From assembly GCA_963082875.1 (NCBI GenBank), contig OY720097.1:21584501-21648500 (forward strand): a stretch of DNA of 64,000 nucleotides, given 5' to 3'. The stretch is from Corella eumyota (taxonomy: Eukaryota; Chordata; Ascidiacea; Phlebobranchia; Corellidae). The translations under genes were made by a program, and so were the position numbers. The notes beneath the pieces were generated by a model, which saw only the letters and a program-made list of their open reading frames with translations, did no database searches and was not told the DNA's origin. Positions 13,501-23,900 of the stretch are shown here, piece after piece (within the stretch, counting starts at the first letter, position 1; each line of letters opens with the position of its first letter).

Positions 13501-15376
13501 TTAATTGTGACATCACAGTAGAACAAGACTGTTAAAAAAATCATTTTCAATAACTTTTAAAAATGTTATTTTAAATTTTTTAAGAGAAATTAATTTTTGG
13601 GTTATTTAGTAATTTTATTAACTTACTACTTTTTTCTCTTGTTTAATTGATTCTTGTTTAATTATTGGTTTATTATTTGATTCTAAATCTTTATCACTAA
13701 ACAACAAAATATCAAATTGTAAAATAAATTGCTACACAATTTTTTCCCACATAAAAAACTTTTTCTATTATTTGTAAATTTCAAAAATTAAAACATAATT
13801 TAAAAAAATTGGTGTCAAAAAAATTAATTTTTTTTAATGTTGATTTACAAAAGAAAAAACTAACTCAAAAAGATCATTTGAAGAAACTCCAATTCCACCG
13901 TTGCCGGCAAAATTTAATCCTAATTTTTTCTCCAAAATTTTTCGCTGTTTAATTATCCTCGCTTTGAGATCTAAACCTAAAAAAATTTAAACCTAACTGT
14001 AAAAACATAAATTCAAAAAGAATTATACATAAACTCTTCTTAGAATTAATCCCTAAAATAATAAAACGATTTTAAATTATCAAATTAATTTTCTATTTTT
14101 TAAACCTTTGAAGTCTTCAGTTATTTTATATTCTTCTCCTGAAGACCCGAGTAATAGTTGTGACCCATTTAAGACACGTTCAACATCAAAATTGTTAAAT
14201 ATCAGTTTATCCTCAATAATTTCTTGTGTGCACATGTCTTCTAAACATTAAGGAACAACAAAAATTGTTATTAAATTGTTTAACAAATTTGCAAGAACAG
14301 GATTAAGACACAAAACATTTTAAAAATTAGATAAAATATTCTATTTTTAAAAATATAAGTCAATAGCCTAGATTTTAGTTCTCAAAATATGGTTGCAATT
14401 TTTAACTAATATTTGCTCAAGATAAAGAACCACAAACAGCAGTTTTATTTATTTTGTTGGTATATAATTCGGAAAAATATGAATAAATATTGCCCACCAA
14501 GCTTTATTATATAAAGATGCTAAAACATTATTTATAACTACTTTATAAAAATCTAGTTGTTACAAAATCAATGCAAAAAAATTTATAATGTCTTCCTAAA
14601 AATTTGACCAAACCCAAAATCCATTAAACAAGAATAAAGTTACAACAAACCAGTTTTAACACAAGGTTTAGGATCCCAAATTGGAACTTCGGAAATGATT
14701 GATTCAATTGCTTCAGCAGTTGATATTCTTACATTCCAATCCTCATGTTTAGTGTATGTTAACAGCTAAAAATATAATATTTCACAATTTAAGCATAATT
14801 TATTTTTGTATTTTTTAACAGCCATATATACATAACCCCATGTATTAAAATTTGGTTTTAATTTTTATATTAAACTGTACACTACTGGTACCCTAAAAAT
14901 GTTATATATAAAATATATATTTATTGTATATTTAATTTTTAAACTTTATATTGCGTAAAAATGCTTCTATGGTGTAGACATACTCAAATTTTTTAGCATT
15001 TTTCTAGCTTTAGCAATTATTTTTTTGATTTACTTTTGCTAGTAAGTTGTTAAGTTCTTGAGGATGTTTCTTTTGTACATCTCCTAACTGCTTCGCTGCA
15101 GCTTTTCTTGTTATTTGACTTCCACCATTCTCTAGTAATGTGAATACTTGATCCAATCGACTAAAAATTAAATAGGAAAATTAAATGTTAGAAATAATAC
15201 ATGAAAAAAATTCGAATAATATATTAAGCTATATTGCTATATACAACACCTGTTCTGTTATTTATGTTTTCACAAGAAATGTGTTTTTGTAACACCAACC
15301 AAATAATAAAATTAAAGTTTAAGTAAAATCTAAACAGTTTTTACCTTAAAGTTGATTTAGCTTGAGTATTTGACAT
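1510..15376 (-). CDS. BTAF1: BTAF1/Mot1, TBP-associated Snf2-family ATPase (3' part missing)
   Basis: BTAF1 uses ATP to strip TBP from DNA in the nucleus. I traced 35 exons from the ATG at 15376: 15345-15376, 15034-15160, 14651-14765, 14106-14240, 13865-13970, 13627-13696, 13410-13528, 13220-13340, 12704-12862, 12358-12453, 12140-12218, 11850-11947, 11221-11367, 10887-11011, 10390-10519, 9633-9737, 9043-9177, 8836-8948, 8462-8636, 7813-7974, 7341-7431, 6799-6992, 6325-6502, 6089-6237, 5702-5828, 5149-5291, 4851-4985, 4615-4681, 4154-4302, 3607-3759, 2932-3069, 2660-2799, 2401-2478, 2086-2215, 1510-1651. All phases agree. The start has the family pattern [25 protein letters not shown]-like repeats follow, with the marker [13 protein letters not shown] near residue 870. 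The ATPase has Walker A DDMGLGKT (about 1264-1271), the BTAF1-type box II DEGH (about 1375), and [20 protein letters not shown]. The model stops after SSKEQED, so roughly 300 residues (the second RecA lobe) are absent from the window. A basic KRKKKIG stretch ends exon 24. Confidence 0.95.
3055..3126 (-). repeat. 41-bp tandem duplication of a BTAF1 splice acceptor
   Basis: A block covering the end of an intron and the first bases of the exon encoding Walker A occurs twice, 41 bp apart. The two possible acceptors precede positions 3069 and 3110. Only the inner one (3069) keeps the reading frame; using the outer one would add 41 nt and shift it. Confidence 0.85.
3195..3565. repeat. degenerate direct duplication inside a BTAF1 intron
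   Basis: The block around 3218-3262 (AATTTAGATTGCTATAAGTA...) recurs around 3414-3460 (AATTTAGATTGCTAAAAGTA...). Both are followed by A/T runs and an ACACAAACTAAC block. The period is close to 197 bp. No coding content is seen. Confidence 0.6.
3797..3925 (-). repeat. 190-bp dispersed repeat, partial
   Basis: It carries the CTATATGGAATGGAGTTTGG end, a TATATGTATATAC tract and the AAACTGCAATTTGTGGTGCA block shared with the other copies. It lies in a BTAF1 intron. Confidence 0.6.
5299..5430. repeat. short irregular tandem repeat in a BTAF1 intron
   Basis: The words ATTACCATAAATAAACC, AAAAAGAT and ATCAAAAATTACC alternate several times next to the exon that starts at 5291. It is a simple local expansion. 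Confidence 0.7.
5934..6060 (-). repeat. 190-bp dispersed repeat, partial
   Basis: It shows AAGCTTAGTAAAC, TATATATATCTAATTTATTG and CCATTTGTGGTGCGAGGGTA blocks in the order seen in other minus-oriented copies. Confidence 0.6.
7080..7210 (-). repeat. 190-bp dispersed repeat, partial
   Basis: It contains AATTGTGGTGCGCGGGTAAA, ATTATCACTAACAAATATTA and GTTGAGAGCTGC, the core of the family, inside a BTAF1 intron. Confidence 0.65.
7588..7781 (-). mobile_element. tRNA-derived SINE (composite SINE family), degenerate copy
   Basis: Read on the minus strand, it starts with a tRNA-like head (GGCAGCATGCTGTAGTGGTC) and continues into the family body. That body includes the TCAGTTACCCC.AACCAG block, seen here on the plus strand. 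It lies in a BTAF1 intron. The family resembles the composite Ciona SINE described as Cics-1; the name is inferred, not checked. Confidence 0.7.
8083..8303 (-). mobile_element. tRNA-derived SINE, degenerate copy
   Basis: Same family as the copy at 7588. It has the GTTACCCAGATCCAGTCTCG body block, the TTTATACCGTTTATAATGCC block and an eroded tRNA head near 8290. Confidence 0.65.
8678..8795 (-). mobile_element. fragment of a second tRNA-headed SINE family
   Basis: It shows the GCCAGGCCCAAGGGTGTATA and GAAGCTCGAAGCCAAAACC blocks that correspond to the better copy at 20722. The copy is heavily diverged and lies between two BTAF1 exons. Confidence 0.45.
9222..9406 (-). mobile_element. tRNA-derived SINE, 5'-truncated
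   Basis: It has the body blocks TTATCCCGGCCCAGTCTTAA and TTTATACCCTTTATAACGCC. The tRNA-like head is missing, and the 190-bp repeat follows at 9422. Confidence 0.6.
9422..9595 (+). repeat. 190-bp dispersed repeat, good copy
   Basis: It starts with ACTAGTTAATAGCCC. It runs through ATCGTCATAGAGTGGTC, AACAAACATTTGCTTG, the GCACCATACGCGGCAGTTTT block and GGGCCTATAAATTTGACAC, and ends in a TATATA tract. Confidence 0.75.
10050..10326 (+). mobile_element. tRNA-derived SINE, near full-length
   Basis: The tRNA-like head has an eroded B box (GGGTTTAATCC). It is followed by ATCTCATGCTGTAGCGCCCT, GGTATGAACTCCTGCTGAGC, the GTTACTCTATG block, CGCGCATTCGAC and an (AAAGATATATAC)-type tail. It lies in a BTAF1 intron. 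Confidence 0.8.
11043..11215 (+). repeat. 190-bp dispersed repeat, good copy
   Basis: It starts near CTAGTCAATCGCCC and has AATTGTCGTAATAAGC, the AACCACAACTGACAAATTAA block and TAGGCCTATAAATAGGACAA, ending in ATACATATAC. Confidence 0.75.
11488..11815 (+). repeat. 190-bp dispersed repeat interrupted by a 154-bp palindromic element
   Basis: The left part (11488-11627) reads CTAGTAAACGCTG...CACCACAAACGGCAGTG...GGCCTCTAAATTGGACAC and a TA tract. The right part (11782-11815) resumes with ATATAATGTCCACTAAATTC, which is the expected continuation in uninterrupted copies. The insert is listed separately. Confidence 0.75.
11628..11781. mobile_element. 154-bp non-autonomous DNA element with 17-bp terminal inverted repeats and an 8-bp target duplication
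   Basis: The ends are perfect inverted repeats GGAGCTCTATTAGCGTC (11628-11644 and, inverted, 11765-11781). The flanks ATATAATG (11620-11627 and 11782-11789) are identical, as expected for an 8-bp target-site duplication. An 8-bp duplication is typical of hAT transposases, so this is probably a hAT-type MITE. It has no coding capacity. It sits inside a copy of the 190-bp repeat and is therefore younger than it. Confidence 0.85.
14356..14520 (+). repeat. 190-bp dispersed repeat
   Basis: It has AGTCAATAGCC, AAAATATGGTTGCAA, AACCACAAACAGCAGTTTTA and the right end GCCCACCAAGCTTTATTATA. It lies in a BTAF1 intron. Confidence 0.7.
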
Positions 15377-15819
15377 TGTTGCATTTCAAACTCAGAAAGT
15401 CACAAATATTTTTAAACAGTGAAATACCATATTTTAACTATCAAAAATCTAACTAAAACATAGAAAAGCTTGACAAAACCGTTCTTATTATTTTGGGTAC
15501 TATTTAATTATGAAAATAAATAATTTAGCCAATCTATAACTTGAATTTTTTACGTAAAAACTTAAAAAGCAAAACAAAAAAATAAAACTGACATACTGAT
15601 ATCATTTTAACAATTAAAGATATAACATATAAAACTAATACTTCAAGTCTAATTTTATGCTTAAATTAATATTATAACACCTTATTAACTATCTAATAAT
15701 ACAATTCATTATCGTATTTGTAATAAACCCATAACTTCAAATAATTAAAAAACTCTTTTTCGAAAAATAAAACTCGTGTATTAGGTGTTGCCAGCTCGGC
15801 GACCACGAGCGACTGTTTT

Positions 15820-15885
15820 TATAGTTAGTGCCATCTTGAATATATCACGTGTTTAAGGTCAACACTGCAATCCCATTGGTCAAAA
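15820..15885 (-). promoter_or_regulatory. probable BTAF1 core promoter: YY1-type, E-box and CCAAT motifs
   Basis: Reading toward BTAF1, the minus strand has in order a CCAAT box (ACCAAT, 15875-15880), an E-box CACGTG (15846-15851) and AAGATGGC (15830-15837). The last is the core YY1 word often found just downstream of housekeeping start sites. The cluster lies about 450 bp upstream of the ATG and is less AT-rich than its surroundings. The function is inferred from motifs only. Confidence 0.5.
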
Positions 15886-15889
15886 CCTA

Positions 15890-17913
15890 AATTATAACAA
15901 AGGTTAGATCAAAACAATAACAAAACAAGCACGTGGGTATATTTCTAAACAAATTTAACTAAAAATTTATACTAATAACTTAAAATATTAGCTTTTAAAT
16001 AAATGTATATACATGATTTGAATTAAATAATGAAAAGTTTTGTTATTTTATGCAGTTATTTTTACAAAAAAATAAATATTTGGTTGCCAAATTACCCTTT
16101 GCATTTTTACAATTGCCTTTTTTCTAGAGGAAATGACTTGTCGATACAATTGTTCAAGCGTCTCAGTTTGTCCTCTTTTAAAAAACGTATTTGTGTAATA
16201 GTTTTTGTTATTTATGATTTAATGTAAATAAATTTTGCTTTGTTTTTAAATTTAAAATTTACTATCTTACCTTTGTTAATGTATTTAAACTTAACTGTTA
16301 TTTCTATTTATAAATATGAAAACACAAAAAAATTTTATCAACTCGGTTTTAAGTTAGAGCTCTTACAACAGTTACATTAAGGCTAGGAATATTAAATTAA
16401 AGTTTTCTACGAAGTTGCCTTGCTAGTTGCAACCACTAAACCAAAATCTGTTTTATTCTAAGGTAGACAAAACTCTTTACTATGATTTAACCTAAATTCC
16501 TAAAAAAAATCTTAATTTTAGCAAAAAACACTCAAATAAACTGACAAAGCTTGTAATAATCATCGAAAGGATTCTGTAAAAATATGCAAATAGCAGAATT
16601 ACACAGAATATCCATTAATAAAAGGACATAATACACCAAAGAATAAAACGTAGCAAAATATATTAAGAATAATAATACACTCAAGCAAAAATTACAATGA
16701 AATAAGGTTTAACACATTGCTTTAAAAGGGAAAAAAATCACAATATTTTTTAAAGTTAAAACGGCTACAATGAATTATTATGTTAGTACACCACCTTTAC
16801 TAAATAAAAACAATTTTTGGGGTTAAAAAGTTAGAATAACTAGCTTTAACATACAATGGTAAACTTAATAATAACTTTGAAAATATTTAAAACAACGAAA
16901 TTGTTAAAAATCAGTGGTTAATCAAGTTTTAGAACATTATAAACATTTAAAACTGCATTTTTGCAAAGTTTTACTAAATTTTTTTTTAATGTTAGTATGC
17001 ACAAATTAAGAGCGTTAACTTTACCCTTATATCTAAAAGAAAAAAAAACACAAATTTTTGTAATTTTTTAAATCAGTTAGAAATGTACCAGATTTAAAAA
17101 CAAAAATAATTTTTGAGATTGGACCATGTAAAAAAAATGCATAAATTTGAGCTGTTTACTTATAAATGTATATTGGGCTTCGATCAAAAAGTTACATTTT
17201 TTTTAATATGTACGGAGATAATTAAGTGCTGGTTAGGTGTAAAGCAGTGGAAATAATATAATTAACAATGGTTTTAAAATAAACTTTTTTTGAATTTAAA
17301 AAAAATGAAATTTGTAATTTTTTTTTTTATAAAAATGAATTTTTAGATGTACTATTTTCGTATAAAACTCAGTTTTTAAAAGTACAGTTAAAATGAAAAA
17401 AATTGGATAACAGAATTTTTTTTACAAAAATGTTAAATTTTTGAATTTTGAAATCAATTTACTGTTTTTTTTTAGGAATGCAAATATGATACTGCATAGC
17501 AATTCTTACTAACAATGATGAAATGAAAAGTTAAAATTAAGAGTTTTAAAATTTGTAAATTAAAAAAAATGCGAATTAAGTTGTAAGTCCTAAGTTTTAC
17601 TGTTATTATTTTGATGACTAGATTTTAAGGCACTTTTAAACCAAAAGTTTATGCAAAAAATGTAAGCAGTAACAAAAAACTTAAAATAAAATTTCACTGA
17701 ATATATTGAACGCTACATTGCCATTTGCAACAAACAAAAACATTTAAAAGATAAAAATTAAAAATTTTATGATTTTTTTTTGAAATCTCGTTTTTTTTTG
17801 GATTAACTGATTATAAATTTAAACTGCAGCATGTAAGCAACTTTTTCTATCGACTGTGTTAGTTTTAACAATTTATCCTCGATATGGTAAGTACTTTGAG
17901 GGTAAATACTTTT
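15890..17913. other. intergenic region and probable 3' UTR of the SH3 adaptor gene
   Basis: No splice-bounded coding exon was found on either strand. It is A/T-rich with long homopolymer runs. The part near 17913 should be the 3' UTR of the adaptor gene. The short ORF at 16030-16227 has no splice context and a composition like the spacer, so I do not call it a gene. Confidence 0.55.
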
Positions 17914-20900
17914 TCAACTGCTGCTCAAAGAACCAATTTGTTTTCCCATTTCAGAAACAACAATCTTTAAAAAAAATTAAATGATTTTAATTTTCTTAAA
18001 AATTACAAAAATAAAATAAAATAATTAAAGAAAAAACAATATTAGATTTTTTTTATAAAATGACAAAAAAATAAAATTAATTTTTTTTGTTGTGATTTTT
18101 TAGGCACCACATTGATCCATAAGTGACTTAAAACCAAATACAATAAATAAAATATATATTTTTGTAAAGTATAAAATAAAAAAACTAAAATAAATTAAAA
18201 AATTTACTTCCAACAATTCTCTATGTTTCTTTTCCTCATTTAAATCATGTTGTAAACTAGCAACCTCTCTCCTACAAATATAAAAGTACTTAATTGTTAC
18301 CATGATCAAATTAACATTATTACCACTAGTTGATAAACCACCATACGGTCTGTATTTTAATTGTCATAATATGGTTGCAACAACTGCAATTTATTTTATT
18401 TTGAAGGCTAATAAAATTAGCATATACGTGTGTATATATTATATATGGCTTTAAAACCTAAGCATATGCTTAAAAAACTATAGACAAATAATAAGCATTT
18501 TAATACTTTTTTACAGACTTAATAGTGTAAAAGTAGGATTGGATTAAACTATAAAAATATGTTCATGTTAAGTATAAAGGTGCATTTAATGCATTTTTGA
18601 ATATATATTATATGTGGCAACATTTATCCAAAAAAAAATTTCTGAACATTAGTTACAAGCGGCAGCGTGGTGTAGTGGTAAAAACATTTGGTACACCACC
18701 ATAAGGTCGTGGGTTCAATCCCCACTGATCTCATGCTGTAGCACCCTTGAGTAAGACTCTATAAACGGTTTGAACTCCTGATGAGCCAACACTTGATTAG
18801 CAGCTTAATTTCAAGCAATTATAATCTATATAATATCCCAAACTGCTTAAGTTTAGGTCGCACATTCGACCTTTCCACATCAAGAATAAAGATTTATATA
18901 AAAATTAAAAACATTTACTTGTGTTCAATTTGCATGTTTGCGATCATTTCTCTCATGTGCTTTATCTCATCTTTCAGTTCATCCAGTGCCCCACCACTAA
19001 CTGGCTTGCTAGTGGGTAACTGGGGCTTAATTTTGGGGGTGGGGGGTTTTGGGCGTGCAGCGGGTGGCATTTTAGGAGGCTAAAATTTATTAAAAAATTG
19101 ATTATTAAAAAATACTCAAAAAATATTTTTTTCTTTTCGCAACAAATTGAATTTAAACTTTTACCTGTAAGGCAGTTCCTGGAGGTTTCATTGGTTTCTT
19201 AGTTTCCACGGCAACAGCAGGTTTCGAGTTTTCGTTGTTGTTCTCGTTTGTTCGTTTTTCGCTCGCCTGTGCATAATACAAAAATTTAACAATTTTGCAT
19301 AAAATAAATTTAAAGTTTTTTATATGTTCATGCAAAACTAAAAATGAAATCAAATGTAACAAAAAAGAAATTAAAAAAACAACAAAAACTGATCGGAGCC
19401 GAAACAAAATTTTTTGACATCTCACCAAAAGACTACTCTCCGATTTACTCTTCGCCGATTTTTTCCAATTTGTTTTTTCGTGCGACTCAGCAATTTTTTC
19501 AGCACTAGGAGGCGCTGGGTGTGGAGGAGGCACCCCATGATTGGTTGACGGTGCTGTGGTTGTTGTGGCAACAGGCTTGGGTACCATATGGTTGCTAGGC
19601 CTAGCTGGTGGTATTACTGGTTGGCTTGGTTTTGCAGGTGGTGTAAATGGATTTGGCGAGACAGAGCTGGTGTTTGGTTTTGGTTTTTGCGAAGGTGGTT
19701 TATTTTTCTTTAAACCAGTCATCCAACTGGGGGTCTCTTCCTTATTTGGGGGTGACACAGCGGCCGACAACGCACTGTCAGTTGGTTTTTTAACCGAGTT
19801 TCGTGTCCGTAAGTTTTTCAGCCACGATGGGGCGTCAGTTTGCGCGCCTTCTGGCGTTGTTTTGGCAGACGGCATAACTTGAATACCCCGAGCACCCTTA
19901 GGGATGGTACTTTCACGTTTTGGTGTCGAATGTGGTTCTGGTTCAACTTTCTCATTTTCTGGTTCAGATTCAACTTCTGGCATTTCTTTCTGTTGTTCTT
20001 CTGTTATTTCTTTAGCCTATGTAACCAACTCATAAAAAATGAACTTAAAAACACAAAAAGCACGAAACCAAAAGCTACATGATTTATTTTTGGATTCAAA
20101 ATAAAAAAAAATTAAAAAATTTCTACATTTTAGAATTTTTTAAAATTTATTTTCCAATCATGTAGCTTCAAGTTTTAATGAAAAATTTGACGTCAAATTT
20201 TTACTTTAACTGAAAAAAAAATGGCAAAAATAACTCACATAAAATCTGCATTTAAGCAAAAAATAATAAAACTTAACATGACCATGCAACAACTATTTAA
20301 AAACAACAAAATATAAAAAAAGGTTTAATTATTATAACTATCGCTTTTAAGTATGCCCAATTTATTTTTATCATTAACTTAAAAAAGTGTTAATAAAAAG
20401 AATTATATATTGAATTTTATTATTTTCACCGAAAAAAAATTTTAATAAAAAAAAGTTTTTACTCAAATTAATAAAAGTGTTTACCCTTTCTCTTCTGCCA
20501 GTTGCGTTTGGTTTTCTCCTGTTGGCGGGACCCCCTGCTCTCTTGTAATGAGTTAGTTGGGGATCATTGGAGCTGTTCAGTTCATTAAAATCTGTGATAA
20601 AAATCAACATTTATTAAGTTTTTATTTTCCCGTTTGTTGTCATGAAACAACCACATTAAAACACTGGCAGTGGGTTGTAATAACGTTTAGCTTTACTAAA
20701 TAAGGTTTTTTTTTCATATTACCCTAAGGTGATAGGTTTTTATATTTTATATTGGGTAGGAGTGATATTGTGACATGTTTGAGCTATCCGTAAACGCCGG
20801 GCTCAAGGGCGAATAGTGTGACGTTGGTGCGGCTCGAACCCGAAACCTTTCGGCTCGTAGTGCGCTGCCATAACCGTCTAACCAAACTACCGAACTTTTA

Positions 20901-23900
20901 CTACATGAGGTACTTGTTTTAAAACCTAATGCTTTTATGCTATGGTGCCCTTTGAGTAAGGTGCTTTAAACAATATAAATCCTGCCTAGCTCAAAACCAA
21001 TTAGTAGTTTAAATTTTGGGCAAATATAAACAATATTATCCTAAACTGTTATAGAAAAAAAATATACATCAAAAATTAAGTTTTAAAAGCACTTTAATTT
21101 AACAATATTAAAGCTAGAGAATTAATATTTAATAAAGTTTAAAAAAAATCAAATTCTGATATTTGAAAAATTTATTAATCCTTATTTTATTTAACTAAAT
21201 AACTTCTGTTTACCTGTTCCTTCTTTTTGATCCTGATCAACTGGTTTGTTGTTTGCAACAACAAGTGGAGCCTAAACATAAAACATTAAATAATAATTAA
21301 AAAAATATTTATCCAAAACTTAATTTTCAAAAAAAAAAATATTTAAAAAGCTAATATCAAAAAAAGGATATAAAGTTAAACTATGGTTGTATAAAAATCT
21401 TATCTTAAAATTATAGCAAACACATTAATAAACACACTACCTTCATTATTAATATTATTTTCTAATGTTTATATAAAAATATTAACATTTTTAATTTGGT
21501 GAAACCAAAATGATATTAAACAAGCCTTAACTTATATACAACTGAATTTAAAACACTTTTCTTTAACAAATATAAGCTGGTGTGAAACACAAAGTTTCAA
21601 CAAACTGAATAAATTTACTTTTTAATAAACATTAACAAAACAACCTTCTACTTCAGCTTGAATCAATAAACTTTTCATCAAGTAATTACACACTTTAATT
21701 TCACATAAGATTATAACACATGTGGACTTTCAAAATATTAAGATAAGAAGTTAATTTTTAACTTAAAACAAACTTAAAATAAAAGTTTTTAAGACATTAT
21801 TGTGCCTGGGTGAACAATAAATATTATCTTAGTAAGTGAGCTGTCTACTTTTATGTTTAAGAAGCGACTAATTGAGAATAAATCAAGTTATTAAAGTCCA
21901 GTAAATCAGATTGTTAGTGTAAAGATGATAGGTTTATGTTTTATTTATGCATAGTACACAAAGCTATGAAAAGACTAAGTATTAATCTAAGTTTACCTTA
22001 TCAAAATGTCTCTTTTGTTGAGTATACTAATAATATTTTTAAGAAAATTTTAAAAAACTATTTTTAACATAAAATTTTTAATTAATTTTTCGTAACTATA
22101 AATCAAATAAATTTTTTTAAGGGATATATAAACCAGATACAAAATATTGTTTCCATAAAGTTTAAAATAATTTACCTGTGGTGCCACTCTTTTAAGTGAA
22201 TTCCCTTTCAACAAACTTGATGGAGATGGCTTCAATTTCACACTTTCTTCTAAATAAAAAAAATATTGATATAAAAATAAAATCGATAAAGCCCAGTGGG
22301 CAAAATATGTATATCTAATTGCTTATGTTTAATTTATAGACCTACAAATTAATTAAACTGCCATTTGTGGTGCGCAGGTGAATTATCATGACAAAATATT
22401 AGTTAAATGTTGCAACTATATTACAACAAATAAAACACAGAGCGAGCCTAATATTGAATAAAAGTAAACTGGCTTTATATAAACTATTAAAATAAGAACT
22501 AGTTAAATTTTTTATAACAAAATGTAAAGAAAATTTACTTAAAGGTAATTTTGAACCAACCTGTTTCTTGAACTTTAACTTTTTGTTTTGTTTTTGTTTC
22601 AACCAGTTCTTTTTCCTTAACAGGAGTTTTCTAAAAAATATAATATTTATATAAATAAGATGTTCTTAGTATTAAAACCTAGTATATTAATTAGCTTATA
22701 CAGATATAATAATTAGCCTGTAAAGCTTTATAAATCACATTTTGAAGCCTTATTTTAATAATTCTGCCAACTTATACTACATCATTTTTAACTATAATTT
22801 AAGTTGAACTGACTAACAAATAAACCCTATTAATTTACAACTTTAACCTAGTTATATTAATTGCTTGTAATTAAAAAAATCAAATTTTAAACCTAATTTT
22901 TATATCAATATTAAATACCTATACACTACAGTTAAACTACATTCATATATACTTAATATTATACAGAACCTATATAATATAGAACTCCTATGCTCTAGAG
23001 TAGCAATTAGGTCTTTGTGTTTTATTGAGTACCAGTCTATTCAGAATACTTGTACGGTTAATTTGAAGTCAATGGTATTAAGTAAATATAAAATACTTTA
23101 AAGGATTGAAATGTCAGATAACAAAATATTGTAGAAATAAATAGGATTTTTTAATTTTGTATTTGGAATTCCACAAATTTCAAGTAAAAAATATTGTGTT
23201 TGGCTATTGTTAAAATACCTCAAATTTTTAATTAGATATTTTTCGAATCCAAATACAAGTCACCTAACCCATAAAGCTAAAAATAAATTTAATTATGTAA
23301 ATTTTTACCTCGACTGTGATATCATTTTCAACTGGTGGCAACAACTTCACAAAATTATCTGGAAACACTCCTCGAACTTTCCTAAATTAAAAAACAAAAA
23401 TTATTTTTTGAAAACACTTTTTTGTTAATCCAAAATGCTTGATCAATTTTTAATTCTAATAGTAACCAGAATTTAGATATATAATTTGCATCATATTTTT
23501 CAAGTTCATATTAAGGGCAAAAAGAAATGTTTTGTTTTTTGTATTTTTAGCGATGTATATAACAAAAAAAAACAACAATTTACCTTTTTAGTTTAAATAA
23601 TTAAAAACCAAATAAAAAAAAAACCTTGTCAATTTACTTTAAAAGAATATGATAAATATTTGATTCATAATTAGCAACTACATGAACTCAGTTTTAAAAT
23701 ATTTTTAAACAGAAACAAAAACGAGAATTGGTGATCCATTACTCGATGGCTTAATCAGTTTCTGTTGTGTAACTCTTATCTTATTAATAAATATTAAACT
23801 ATATATTTGCTGTAACAAACACAAATGAACCCTGATTATTAAAACTAATTTAAATTTTAACATTTTCATATTTGGTTTAAATATTAGAATCTGTAGGTCA

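Noticed and set aside
16030-16227. 65-codon plus-strand ORF as a gene
   Set aside because: No splice context, spacer-like composition and no recognisable motif.
18660-18730. A genuine tRNA gene
   Set aside because: The A/B-box head continues into a 240-bp body shared with some 20 other copies and does not close into a tRNA acceptor stem; it is a SINE head.
18781-19083. 100-codon plus-strand ORF
   Set aside because: It is antisense to a proline-rich exon of the SH3 adaptor gene and partly runs through a SINE.
19541-20082. Two glycine/phenylalanine-rich plus-strand ORFs
   Set aside because: Both are shadows of the large SH3-adaptor exon 19426-20016 on the other strand.
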